A stretch of 64,000 bases of DNA from Piezodorus guildinii (GCA_023052935.1 CM041298.1:57530217-57594216), one strand, 5' to 3'; positions 1 through 9,844 are shown, counted from the first letter of the stretch. Program-made: numbers and translations. The notes: generated by a model from the letters alone, not told the origin.

Positions 1-425
1 TGTTTCAGGAATCTTAGCTGTACCACTTCAATTGCTTTAAGATATCTTAAGCTCCATATTTGGGAAGCACACATAAGTGTTGAAGATACCATAGAATCAA
101 AAAGGACCAGTTTCGTCTCCCAAGAATCACTTCTATCCCTTTGTAAGATATCCAATACTCATACTGTAGCAACACACGATTTTTGAATGAAATGCTGGGA
201 TGCTTTACCAAATCTTCCAGAAGAAGCGAAGGGAACACCCAAGTAAGTGAAGTCTTTAGAGTATTCCAGTTTTTCTCCGTGCCAGTAAAGGGGCTTAAGA
301 TTCTTCAGCCTAGGAGATTTATGAAATACCACAACTTTTGATTTCTCCACATTTACCTGACTCCTGATTATCCCACCTATAATAGTTTGTACAGCCGACT
401 ATACATCCTCAATAGATATAACAAC
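1..425 (-). pseudogene. LINE reverse transcriptase, C-terminal fragment
   Basis: Read on the minus strand, this stretch gives the part of a non-LTR reverse transcriptase just after the catalytic core: VNVEKSKVVVF, then YLGVPFASSG (about 240-270), then LFDSMVSSTLM followed by a leucine-rich IEVVQLRFLK segment near the left edge. These are typical thumb-region phrases of R1- or CR1-like LINEs. Two frames must be joined (break near 170-180) and a stop interrupts the upstream part, so it is a dead fragment. It runs off the left edge of the window, and its other end fades near 425. The exact clade cannot be fixed from this piece. Confidence 0.6.
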
Positions 426-497
426 GGTTATCATTTTATTATTATTGGGAGAAATGAGTCCGGTTGGCGGTCAATTGTTTTAACTATCTCATTAATC

Positions 498-1329
498 AAG
501 TAGTAATCTGCACACACGTCAACTTCACCCTTCGACGCAAATCCTGTCCAACAGTTAAATTCAATTCCATACCGCTTCCTTCCTCAGACACAGTCCGGTA
601 TCTTGGCTTTTTACTAGACAAAAGATTGACATGGAACCCACATACAAGACTTAAAAGAAAAGAACTCAACCGCCGATTCACACAGACTACTAAAAGCAAA
701 TTCTCATCTTACAGTTGACAACAAACTACTAATATACAAGACAGTACTGAAACCTATGGACCTACGTACTTGAACTGTGGGGGACAGCTAAATATTCTAA
801 CATCAAACGCATCTAATCCTTCTAATCTAAATTCCTCCGAACAATAGTTAATGCTCCTTATTATGTTACCAACCGTACCTCCAGCTCCATCCACACCTAC
901 AATCCTCCTCGAAGATTGAAACGGCAGTGGTCCCGCGACGTTTTGTTAACATTTATACTGGAATTCTGACACTGGTCAAATTCTCCACTCATGTATTGTA
1001 TGTTTGTGGCTATTGCGCTTTAACTCAGGCTCCACTGGCTCACAACAATGATGCGGCTGAGAGAGAAGCGCTAGGATCTCATGGATTCCGCTTTTTCCTT
1101 CACAAGTGGAGGGAAAAGCCCAGTCTTGGGTCATGGGTTGTTGTTTTGGTTTTTTATTTATTTATTATTATTATTATTTTATTGTATAAATATGAATTTT
1201 ATGTAATTTGTCTTTATCATTATTTTGTATATATATTGTATTAATGTGGTCTCATATGACTTTCACTACTGTACATTTTGAAACAAATTGCAATATATCT
1301 CAATAAATAAAAAAAAAGAAGTAGTAATC
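498..1329 (+). mobile_element. Jockey-like element (subfamily 2), 5'-truncated, with TSD
   Basis: The 11-base duplication aagtagtaatc occurs at 498-508 and 1319-1329 and bounds a copy at 509-1318 that ends in an A-rich tail. The 5' part (about 509-715) encodes the RT thumb phrases RRKSCPTV, VRYLGFLLDKRLTWNPH and then decays into stops and frameshifts. The last ~380 bases are a 3' UTR that recurs near 44340-45480, 57703-57800 and, inverted, 62163-62400: it contains caagtggag..aaaagcccagtct and ends with ctcaataaata. The 3' UTR differs from that of the other jockey copies here, which end with acaactgta..aataaata. It is a typical 5'-truncated target-primed reverse transcription product. Confidence 0.8.
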
Positions 1330-1984
1330 CAGTGATTTATCCACTAAACCTCACCGTTCTTATAGATACTATAAAACGTATTATATTATACCATAAAGGT
1401 GCCTCTCACCTAGTATACTATGTTATATGTAAAATGCCTTTACAAATAATCGTTAATCCAAACAAAAATTTTTATATTATGACTTACTTTTTTAATATTA
1501 GAATAAAATGAGTATAAATAAAATATTTTCTTCAAAACACAGGATAATTTTATAACCGAAATTTAATGAGTTACTGAATCAAGAAACCAGAAAAAAAAAT
1601 TTGAACATCAAGATATAATGATGATCTCTATTACACGACATCCCGAAATTGTTTCTGTGAAAAAAAAAAGAAAAGTAATGGGACATAACTTTCTATCATT
1701 ATTTTATAATTTTCCTAGCCCTAAATTGAAAGCATTCAACTCTACTTACATAAAGAAAGGATATGGGATGTTAAAAAAGAATGAATCCAAGAATAAAGAA
1801 AAATAAATCAAGAAACGGATGTCATTTAGGATTGGAAATTTAAACTTCTTAAAAAGTTGGTTTGTTTAATTTCATTTGAACTTGGTGCAAGCTCCAATGA
1901 CGAATCATCTAGAATATTCTGTCTCTGTTTTCAAGTTTTTTTTTTTTGTTTTTTTTCAATATCATATTTTCTTGTTGCTCTCCG
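1330..1984. other. No recognisable feature, A+T-rich
   Basis: I see short open frames only, with lysine- and phenylalanine-rich low-complexity translations, and no repeat shared with the rest of the window. Confidence 0.5.
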
Positions 1985-2083
1985 TCTAAAGCTACTTCAA
2001 CAGTTACTAGACAAACGGTCAAACCTTCCTCTTAACTATTGTACAAAACTCGCATCTATATGACTACAAGACCAATCTGGACT
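1985..2083 (+). pseudogene. Jockey RT fragment, left part of an interrupted copy
   Basis: The + strand reads RLKLLQQLLDKRSNLPLNY and then, after a frame change, RPIWT, which is the post-catalytic RT region of the jockey family found intact at 51.5-52.0 kb. The coding match stops at 2083 and resumes at 4185 with YGVEL, exactly where the neighbouring I-clade element is inserted. The two halves therefore belong to one older jockey copy (1985-2083 plus 4185-4510). Confidence 0.75.
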
Positions 2084-2208
2084 ATAAAAGAGAATTGTAG
2101 CGTCACTTAATCGAGTTAGTGATTGGTCACAAAACTCAGGATTAAAGTTCTCAGCAGAAAAAACAATATTTCAGTAGAAGAAGACATTACCCGGACCTAC
2201 CAGATCTC

Positions 2209-3711
2209 TTGCTCAACAACGTTCCTCTTCCATACGTAAATAGTTGTAGATTCTTAGGTTCAGAATTTGATAGACGCCTAACGTGGGAGAATCACATAAA
2301 ATCTTTAAAAGAAAAATGTACAAAAAAGCTCAATATACTGAAAATCTTGACTGGAACAAGTTGGGGTGCAGATCGCACTACTTTACTCAAAGTATACCTA
2401 TCAATAATAAGTTCAAAGATGGAGTATGGGTGTTTTGTCTTTGGTTCTGCAAAAAGGGACAACCTGGCTAAACTCGATGCAGTACACCATGCAGGCATAC
2501 GCATTGCCATAGGAGCTTTCAGGACAAGTCCTTCACTAAGTCTTTGCGCAGAATCTGGCTTACCACCATTATCTTACAGACGTGATAAACTGGCCATCAA
2601 CTACATCACCAAATTATTCACACAAACTACCCATCCTGTTCACGGATACATCTTCAAACCTAAATACTCAGCGAGATTTCAACTAAAAGCTAACCCAACC
2701 TTACCACTAGCAGAAAGAATATCATCCGTAGTTAAGAAGTTAAAATTAATAAATATAAATGCAGTAAAAAACAAGACACCACCATGGACATTCCAAAAAC
2801 CTTATTTATATCTTCAATTGGCAAAATATACTAAAGAAAATTCCAAATCAATAAATTTCAAAGACCGTTTTGAGAAGATCATCAGCACATTGCCTACCCA
2901 CAAATTAATTTTCACAGATGGTTCAAAGTCGGACTCAGCCACTGGCTCAGCTTTTGTCACATCAGATTGCACCTACAAGACGAAGCTACATCAGTTTTGC
3001 TCCGTCTACACAGCTGAAGTGAATGCGATTGCAATGGCTCTGGATTATTCCAGAACACTCTCTATAGATAATATAACCATAGCCTCAGACTCATTAAGCG
3101 CTCTAAAAGCTCTAGAGAATATGTATTCCAACCATCCAGGAATTTTAAGAATCCTAGAATTAACCAAATTATTCGCTGAAGAAGGAAAAAGAATCCATTA
3201 TGTGTGGATACCAGGCCATATGGGGATAATAGGAAACGAAATGGCAGATAAGGCTGCCAAAGAAGCCCTTACACTCCCAGGTCGTGGTAGGACACTACTG
3301 ACACCATCAGAGCTAGCACGTCCACTAATGGAAAATGTATTGAAGAAATGGGAAGAAACTTGGAACAACAGCTATCCAAGTAAGCTCAAAGAGATTAAGA
3401 AAGAGGTAAAACCTTGGAAAACCTCAAGTCGCACCGACCGTAGAGAAGAGGTGGTCCTGGCCCGCCTGAGAATCGGACACACACGGCTCACGCATGGGCA
3501 CATAATATCGAAAGAATTGCCCCCAAGATGCAAGCATTGTAGGGAAACCTTGACCATAGCTCATATTTTTGAAGAATGTTCCTTCTACATCAGGCAGCTG
3601 AACAAAAATAGAATCCCAAGCAACGTCGCAGATGCTTTAGGAAACAATGGAAAAAGGATTGATGAATTGATGTGTCTCCTCTCTCAAATGGATTTTTACA
3701 AGCTTATTTGA
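2209..3711 (+). CDS. I-clade ORF2 C-terminal part: RT thumb, RNase H, zinc motif
   Basis: The 500-residue open frame is the C-terminal half of an I-type polyprotein. Residues 1-130 are the RT thumb (FDRRLTWENHI, LNILKILTGTSWG, KMEYGCFVFGSA). Residues about 230-360 are an RNase H domain with all four acidic residues in place: D237 in FTDGS, E270 in YTAEVNA, D294 in ASDSLSA and D347 in NEMADKAA. A CKHC..H..C zinc motif begins at residue 441. Translation probably never started at the first methionine here: upstream RT sequence (2099-2200) is in other frames and contains a stop, and the copy lacks endonuclease and RT catalytic core. It is a truncated remnant whose RNase H part has stayed open. 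Confidence 0.85.
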   Translation: MLNNVPLPYVNSCRFLGSEFDRRLTWENHIKSLKEKCTKKLNILKILTGTSWGADRTTLLKVYLSIISSKMEYGCFVFGSAKRDNLAKLDAVHHAGIRIAIGAFRTSPSLSLCAESGLPPLSYRRDKLAINYITKLFTQTTHPVHGYIFKPKYSARFQLKANPTLPLAERISSVVKKLKLININAVKNKTPPWTFQKPYLYLQLAKYTKENSKSINFKDRFEKIISTLPTHKLIFTDGSKSDSATGSAFVTSDCTYKTKLHQFCSVYTAEVNAIAMALDYSRTLSIDNITIASDSLSALKALENMYSNHPGILRILELTKLFAEEGKRIHYVWIPGHMGIIGNEMADKAAKEALTLPGRGRTLLTPSELARPLMENVLKKWEETWNNSYPSKLKEIKKEVKPWKTSSRTDRREEVVLARLRIGHTRLTHGHIISKELPPRCKHCRETLTIAHIFEECSFYIRQLNKNRIPSNVADALGNNGKRIDELMCLLSQMDFYKLI

Positions 3712-4129
3712 ATTACTCTTGTTTTCTTTGGACTTAAATTATTTTATATATATATATATTAATTTTTTTTTTTTTTTTTTTCTCTATTATATTTTATTTT
3801 ACTTATTTTTGTAATTACTTTTCTAATTATTATATTTATTACTTTATTTTTCAATTAAATATTAATGTATTACTATTACTTATTTATTTTTATTATTATT
3901 TATTTTATCTACTTGTTTTTTATCTTTATTTATTATTATTATTTTTTATTTTATTTATTTACTTATTTATTTTTTTTTTATTTATTCTTTTCTCTTGAAT
4001 ATTTTCTAACATTCATTTATCTCAAGTAGAATTATATATATATTATTATATCTTTTAATGAATGTCTCTTTTAATATTTTAACTTATACTATTTATCTTA
4101 ACTTAATCTTCTATAAAATGAATATATCT

Positions 4130-4157
4130 GGCACTGATGACCGCGATGTTTTGTGCC
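4130..4157 (+). other. 3'-terminal hairpin of I-2 element
   Basis: GGCAC and GTGCC pair around an 18-base loop that begins TGATGACC and ends TTTT, 13 bases before the A-rich tail. The same loop with a different but still complementary stem ends the I-1 element (16275-16302, minus strand), so it is a candidate RT recognition structure. Confidence 0.65.
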
Positions 4158-4184
4158 ATTAAAATTTTAAAAACCAACCAACCA

Positions 4185-4510
4185 ACCAATCTGGACTTAC
4201 GGAGTCGAGCTTAGGGGCTCTAATAAACCATCGAATTCTTCCCGCATCCAATCCTTACAATCCGAAATCGTATAATTATCAATGCTCCTTACTTTGTCAC
4301 AAATAAACTCGTCTTTAATGACCTTAATGTTTCTTATTTTGCTGATTTGGCCCGGACCAAGTACTATTTCTATACTTCTTATATACTATTTACCAAGTAC
4401 TATTTACCAAGTACTATTTCTATACTTCTTATATTCCCTTTTTTCTTGCTTCCTCGTCACTTCATGATCATCCTTCGATGCGCCTATAAACAAGATAACC
4501 CCGAGACCTT
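4185..4510 (+). pseudogene. Jockey RT fragment, right part of the interrupted copy
   Basis: Continues the jockey frame broken at 2083: YGVEL, then TKPSNSSRIQS-like and ILNAPYFVTNK-like phrases with frameshifts. From 4360 to 4440 a block containing accaagtactattt and ctatacttcttata is duplicated locally. It ends at the degenerate counterpart of the RRWPRDL terminus near 4500. Confidence 0.65.
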
Positions 4511-4529
4511 CTGATTAAGAATAAATCAT

Positions 4530-5325
4530 CTTGTCCGCATGTAAGCAAAAAACGTGTCAATATATAAGTTGAATAAATTCAGTATACAACTTTTTAAAAT
4601 TATTTTTTCAGATATACTACAATTTGTCTCAATGGTATTATTGTCCATGCATGGCTGTAAGATCACATTCATACAATATTTACAGTTGTATCCAATTAAA
4701 GGAGAAAAAGTAATATTTTTGTTTAATGTTTGTATTTTTGAAGATAAGGATAGTAACATAGATCCATAATATATCGTTGGAATGGTGAATATTTTAGAAA
4801 AAAAATATTATCATGTACAAAAAGTTTTAAAAGACAATGAACAGTGATAAAACTATAATAGATTATTTTATGAAACGCATTTCTTCTAGATGTTTCTATC
4901 TATCGAAATCAAATGTGATTATGTAACCTTTTTTCATTTCTTATATGAAGCTATAGTTCTTAAATGGATTTTAACGAACGAGGTAATTGAGATCACTTGT
5001 AGCTGTGTGGCTAGCGTAACAGCCTCCCATGCTAAAGGTCACAGGTTCAAACCCGCAGGTGGTCCTAGGATTTTTTAATGGGAGTAGAAAATCCTTAGTT
5101 ACGTCGTCCTTCGGAGGGGACGTTAAATTGTGGTCCCGAGCCTGTGCGATGTCAGGTACTCGTTAAAGATCCCTATCCTAATAAAACCTGGATAGGCAAA
5201 ATTTAGGACTCCCACTGTAGCATCGTCCGATTAGCCATAGTAGCATAAAGTGACGTTAAATAAATAAACAAACAAACGAACGAGGTAAGTGAATGTAGCT
5301 TGCTATGCGCAGCAGAATTTTTTTT
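4530..5325 (-). repeat. Family D copy, partial, split by a SINE
   Basis: Matches the left two thirds of the minus-strand family D unit (compare 30740-31137): ataagttgaataaattc, ccaattaaaggagaaaa, the taatatatcgttgga motif and the aggtaagtga terminus. The copy is cut at 4987-5274 by a SINE with a 14-base TSD. It ends in a degenerate version of the gcccgcaccag terminus near 5315. Confidence 0.6.
4973..5288 (+). mobile_element. SINE A, full-length, with 14-bp TSD
   Basis: aacgaacgaggtaa is present at 4973-4986 and 5275-5288. The 288-base body between them opens with a tRNA-like head: an A-box-like tagctgtgtgg at 5000-5010 and a B box ggttcaaaccc at 5044-5054. A body with a fixed sequence (ggaggggacgttaaa, cctggataggcaaaattta, gtagcatcgtccgatta) follows, then an aaataaataaac tail. 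The family has two other full-length copies here (10593-10880, 26053-26338) and several fragments. The 3' tail suggests mobilisation by a LINE, but I cannot tell which one. Confidence 0.88.
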
Positions 5326-6213
5326 TGTAATCTTCTCTTGCCAAACGTAAATTTTAACCGTCAATCATGCGTGCGCTTTTAACTATTGGCCCCCAATCTG
5401 TAAGTCTACTGGAAGTCCTGTATCCGATTCTGATCTAACCATTAGGTTAAGGACATTCCAATGTTGAAAAACAGTGTAATTTTTTAACTAGTGCAAGTAA
5501 GTTATTTGTTTAAAATATATTTATTTTATTTTATGATTACTTTTTTTTTTTATATACACCTCTAATTATTATATTGTGTACTACCATTAACTTCGGAGGT
5601 ACCGAAACCTATCACCATAATTCAAATGAGTGAAATTACAGATCCTTTGGGTAATAACGTTGAGTACTCATCATACTAAGTTCCTTATACGAAGACTCTT
5701 GATAGCAGCTGTCAGATATCGCTCTACACAAGTGCAGGCTCAAACACCCAACAGCTTCCACACTCGCATACAAAGCTGCCAAAACGACTGACTCCAAACC
5801 ATTTGGTGATAAAGTTAATTAAGCCGGGGATCGCAAAGGCTTCACGAGCGAGACCGCTTTGAGGATCGAGTCAATTGAGACCGAGCAAGCAATTAAAGCA
5901 ATTGGATTCCCGCTGTCTTAATTAACCAGTAATCTTCGAGCTCAAGACGTCTGGGGTCTATTGATAATGGGGGTGGTAGTTGGGAATCAGCGCAGGGTAT
6001 CTTCGAGGGGCCGGCCTATTTACGTCTCTTTAATTAACCTTTGATTTGACAATTAAGGATTTTCGCCATAATTAGCAAGTTCTATATAGCTAGAAAATAG
6101 GGTTTCACTGTCAAACACTTGATTGTTTTAACTCTGTATTTACTGATATTATTCATAATTTACCTATAACTGAATTGTGATAAATATGAATAAACTAAAG
6201 CTAATGCTATGGG
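5326..6213. other. Non-repetitive intergenic stretch with homeodomain-like sites
   Basis: This stretch shares nothing I can see with the transposon families. Its centre (about 5800-6090) is less A+T-rich and holds several taattaa or caattaa cores near 5815, 5920, 6032 and 6052. It could be host regulatory DNA; no coding frame stands out. Confidence 0.35.
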
Positions 6214-6385
6214 GGAAGCGGCGTAGTCTAGTGGATATAGCACTAGTCTACTTTTTTTCCGGGTCCTGGGTTCGAATCGCGGCTGTGGTATAATATTATT
6301 TATTCTGTTACTTTCGTCGGGGGGCGACCCTAGGGTATGGAGTTTTCGAACTCCTCAAACGCCGCTAATAAAGCTGCTCTTGATC
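6214..6385 (+). mobile_element. tRNA-like SINE head (family C)
   Basis: An A-box-like tagtctagtgg (6224-6234) and a B box ggttcgaatcg (6269-6279) lie 35 bases apart, as in pol III type 2 promoters. The T stem is imperfect and the acceptor ends do not pair well, so it is not a working tRNA. A non-tRNA body follows to about 6385. Only one copy is visible in the window, so the 3' boundary is a guess. Confidence 0.45.
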
Positions 6386-6975
6386 TAGCCGATATTACTA
6401 CAGTACATCCTCTGCGTAGGCCAGTGCTGCGCCAATCTCTTGCCATTAGGGCTTGTCCTAATAGTACGTACTTCATATCCTAGGATCAGGTTGTAAAAGA
6501 CCTCCCACTATCCCGCAGTAAGCTTGGATCCTCACATATTTTCCTTCAAATTGATAAATTTTGTGTGCTATATGATGGTATCCTGACTGTGCCTCAGGAT
6601 CGGCTAACACGATTCCCTGATATTTGGGCAAAAGGGCTTAAGTCTAAGAATGTTAAGTTTACATCACGATTTTCCGAAGTTTTGAAAATCGTTTAAAATT
6701 CATGTAATTTAAGTCAATCGCTATATCAACTCATAAGTGGCAATTGTCAGTAGTAAAATACAAGTTCTTAAAAGAATATTATTTCTTTGAAGTTTCTGAA
6801 ATCACATTTTCATCAAAATTATGACTAAAGTCCTTTAGCCCTAACAGCACTGAATTATGAACATGTATTTAAGATTGGTCCTCGGTACTTCAAAGAAGTC
6901 TCATGTTGCCCACAGATACGTCGTATCACAGTGGCTCTTTCTCTTTAGGATTAGTGCTCAATGAAATTCTTTGTG
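6386..6975. other. Unassigned, short open frame at 6482-6662
   Basis: On the + strand a 60-codon frame without stop (6482-6662) reads DQVVKDLPLSRSKLG and continues DKFCVLYDGILTVP. It has no start near its left end and no motif I can name. It may be a remnant of a transposon protein. Confidence 0.25.
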
Positions 6976-7020
6976 CTGAAAAGGATCCTATGTATAAACA
7001 TAGACGGAGGATCGAAACGT
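6976..7020 (+). ncRNA. Hammerhead-like fold, degenerate
   Basis: CTGA (6976-6979), a 6-bp helix of gatcct (6984-6989) with aggatc (7008-7013), and GAAAC (7014-7018) follow the order CUGAnnA, helix II, GAAA of the hammerhead core. Two core positions differ (aa for UG), so a cleaving ribozyme is unlikely. Such motifs are known from Penelope-like elements. Confidence 0.35.
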
Positions 7021-7149
7021 CCAAATAAAGAACATTAAGAAGGAGTGATAGTTTAATGACCTAAAACCCGAATCATTTCAAATAAAATTATATATATATA
7101 TATATTATGGATACATTGTTATCCATGTATATATTATTAGAAAATATAG

Positions 7150-7510
7150 TAGGATCATCATCACTTTACCAAACCACCAAATCCCAGCTTCCTCCCTACA
7201 ATTCTTAATCTACTCAATTGAAAAGAGTTCGAGCCGTACTGAAATTGTCCCATAGCTCTACTCCATATCGGTCTTATGATGATCATATAAATAAGTCTTT
7301 TGTGATGAAGTGCAAGGTTTCAGCGTTTCTCCATAAGTGCTGAAGTAGTCGAAAACGTCAAGTAGTTTCTTTTCGTTTCAGTCTTGTGTGAGGTTTCTAA
7401 CTAAGTCCTGCGTCAAGATGGAGTTCTAGGTATCGGATCTGTTCAACAGGGACTGATAAAGCGTCATTAAAGGACCCTGTAAGGCAGGAAGTCATTGGTT
7501 TACGACGGTA
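7150..7510 (-). pseudogene. Jockey RT remnant
   Basis: The minus strand keeps the order of the jockey thumb region: cgtcgtaaacc, tgaacagatccgatacc, then the HTRLKR-like and LLDKR-like segments, up to the ELWG-like segment near 7240. It is strongly decayed, with gaps relative to the copy at 51344-52038, and no TSD is visible. Confidence 0.6.
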
Positions 7511-8280
7511 AAAAAAATATTAAAAAAAAAAAAAATTAAAACAGTACTTATTAAAATTGGGCATAATCTTCAAAATATTTAAAGTAGTCTCTTTCATGAG
7601 TAGAATTCAAACTAATATCATTAATCAATCTTAAAATGTAACATAGTTACAGTAAAAGATTTTAAATTCATACACTGTACATACTAATTTCATAGTTTTA
7701 GCATGGTGGAGATATAATAACAAAACTAAAATCATTTTAGAATCCTCAGAAACACCTTAAAATGTCTGTTGGCAGAAGAAATATTATTATCATATAGATT
7801 CAAATAGTTACATATATATTATTATGTATATTGCATATTTTTTTAAATAAATAAATGGAGGATTTAAAAAAAAAACAAATCTTCAAATCTCTACCTACCT
7901 ACATCAACCATGCTGCTTCTCAATCCTTATTCAAAAAACCAACTTTTTCAATACCTTCCTTCTGTTATCCTAAACAGACCCTAAACAATGACATTTAAAT
8001 TCTTGATATCAAAATGAATTATTGTCCAAAATTAAACTTTGTTTGTCGATTCATTTATGCTTTATTTAGTTCAACAGTATTATCTCCTGAATATATATTT
8101 ATTGTTTTTTTTTTCTTTAATCTTCTTTTACAACTGTAAATAATTATTAAATGTGTTGATTTGGTCTGTTGGCCGGACATATTGTATATTTTAATTGTAT
8201 TTATCTGATATTCTTATATGACCAAGCCCGAGAATAAAATTAATTTTACTATTACTATAATTAATTACTTCAGTGCTATT
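7511..8280. other. A+T-rich, possible LINE 3' end at 8130-8245
   Basis: Mostly unassigned. Around 8160-8245 the phrase ggtctgttggccggacat followed by aagcccgagaataaaatt looks like a LINE 3' UTR tail, but no coding part is attached and no second copy is present. Confidence 0.25.
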
Positions 8281-8283
8281 GTA

Positions 8284-9191
8284 TTGGGTTGTTTCACATG
8301 AAATGTCCGTTTTTATAGTTTCTGAAATACATAAAGGATTTTGCAGTTCTCTGTTGTTTTCTTCCGAATGTTTACATATTTAAAGTAAACAGTTACTAAT
8401 CCTCTACCTTTGTTTTATAAACATTAGCTTCCCAATCAATTACCGACTTTTTAGTATACCTCCAAATATGAACATTGAAACACGCGATTTTCGAGTAATA
8501 TTTTTGTACGAGTTTAAACTCGGCCATTCAACAGCTGAGGCCGCTAGATATATTTGCAAGGCGTTTGGGGAAGGGGTGTTAATGAACTGACCATTCGCCG
8601 TTGGTTTGCTAAGTTTTCAGCTGGGGATACCGACTTGGAGAACTTGCCCCGAAAAAGATCTCCGTCCGTAATAGACAACGATGTTCTCAAACATACAGTA
8701 GAAGGAAACTCCTACCAAACAGTTAAAGGACTCTCAGCACAACTAAATGCAAGTGCATCTACCGTTTCCAGACATTTAAAGTGTATTGGGAAAGTAAGAA
8801 AGCTCGATACATGGGTACCTCATGATCTCACTGAGCGGCATGTTTCAAAACATACCATGCAAAAATTGAAAGAACTGGGCTATGAAGTTCTTCCGCACCC
8901 ACCTAATTCTCCCGACTTGTCTCTGACAGATTACCACCTGTTCAGGAATTTAGACAACTTCGTCAAAGGAAAACTTTTTGAAAATGATAATCAAGTGAAA
9001 AGTGCGTTTTCAGATTTTGTTTCACTTCAAAGTGTTTTTCAGTTCGGGGATAAAAAAAGTTGGTGTCACGTTGGGAAAAATATGTAGAAAAAGAAGGTAA
9101 ATACTACGAATAAAATTATCTTGTTTTCATATCGTATTTTTAATAAAAATCCTTTACCTTGAAAACGGACATTTCATGTGACACAACCCAA
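8284..9191 (+). mobile_element. Mariner A copy 1, internally deleted
   Basis: Terminal inverted repeats of about 26 bases, ttgggttgtttcacatgaaa at the left and its complement at the right, bound a 908-base element. The left flank is TA; the right flank reads aa, so the TA duplication has decayed. The element is about 0.4 kb shorter than usual mariners because the middle of the transposase is missing. A second copy with the same deletion point lies at 44522-45319. Confidence 0.9.
8468..9087 (+). pseudogene. Mariner transposase, frameshifted and deleted
   Basis: The likely start at 8468 reads MNIETRDFRVIFLYEFKLGH, the N-terminal helix-turn-helix opening of cecropia-like mariner transposases. 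A frameshift near 8560-8590 passes into the frame containing RRWFAKFSAGDTDLEN, STVSRHLKCIGKV and the linker WVPHDLTERH (this frame is open from 8554). The sequence then jumps from the linker directly to KELGYEVLPHP and SPDLSLTDYHLF, so the segment with the first two catalytic aspartates is absent while the third Asp region remains. It cannot encode an active transposase, although the DNA-binding part is mostly kept. Confidence 0.85.
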
Positions 9192-9620
9192 AAGAATGAT
9201 ATGTTTTTTGAATGATGAAGGTAGGTTCAAGGCTAGATTCAGGTGCATTGAGAGAGGGAATGACAAATTGGTTTAGTCATTTTAATGAGTGTGTGAAGTA
9301 AACATTCCAATCATTATTCGTTCTATCCTCGATATGCATAAGATCAAGTGCTTTTATAAAATATCTTGATTTGAAATTATTATACTACGATATACGATCT
9401 AAGCTTTTATAGTACATCCTTTTCTTTTTAGTTTCCCCGTTTCACTAAATGTATACTTAATTTGTATATCTACCAGTAGACTTTTGAAACTCAGTGTTCA
9501 ATGTTCCAAACAGTTTTGTATAAGCTTTACATTACCCGCAACAAAGACAGATCTTGATAAGGGGGATTTATCTTAGTAATCCCACTGGAAAAAATCAATT
9601 GTATATATATTACTGCCAAA
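9192..9620. other. No recognisable feature
   Basis: A+T-rich sequence without coding frame or repeat shared within the window. Confidence 0.4.
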
Positions 9621-9844
9621 TATTTATAATATAAGCGAGAAATTTGAAATATACAATCCTAGTTCTGAAACGAGAAGGTAGTTCATGAAAAAGTTACAGT
9701 AATATCTCAGACATACAGACCTTTTCGCGTGACTTGGTTATTTGGACTCAGGGGACCCTAAGAAGCTTATTTTCGTTGAAAACTGGAATTCAAAAATTTA
9801 CTTTCTCTTACTATATATTTCATGTTAAGGTAGGTAAGTGAAAG
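9621..9844 (+). repeat. Family D fragment, 3' end
   Basis: Keeps the cagaccttt..cgtgacttggtta, ggactcaggggaccctaa and gttgaaaactggaattcaaa phrases and the terminal hairpin (ctttctcttac / gtaggtaagtgaaag) of family D. Confidence 0.7.

Larger units (their letters stand above)
2084..4184 (+). mobile_element. I-clade retrotransposon (family I-2), 5'-truncated insertion
   Basis: The 13-base sequence accaatctggact is present at 2071-2083 and 4185-4197, flanking this insertion inside a jockey fragment. The insert starts within the RT domain (SDWSQNSGLKFSAEKT near 2120-2160), carries RNase H and a zinc motif, and has an A+T-rich 3' UTR from 3712. It ends with a short hairpin (4130-4157) and a tail of aacc repeats. 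Its protein resembles that of the full-length I element at 16-22 kb but is clearly a different family. A second 3' end of this family lies at 25190-25425. Confidence 0.88.

Noticed and set aside
4987..5060. Functional tRNA gene
   Set aside because: Only box-like motifs remain; acceptor and T stems do not pair, and the same sequence recurs as part of a longer repeat with TSD, so it is a SINE head.
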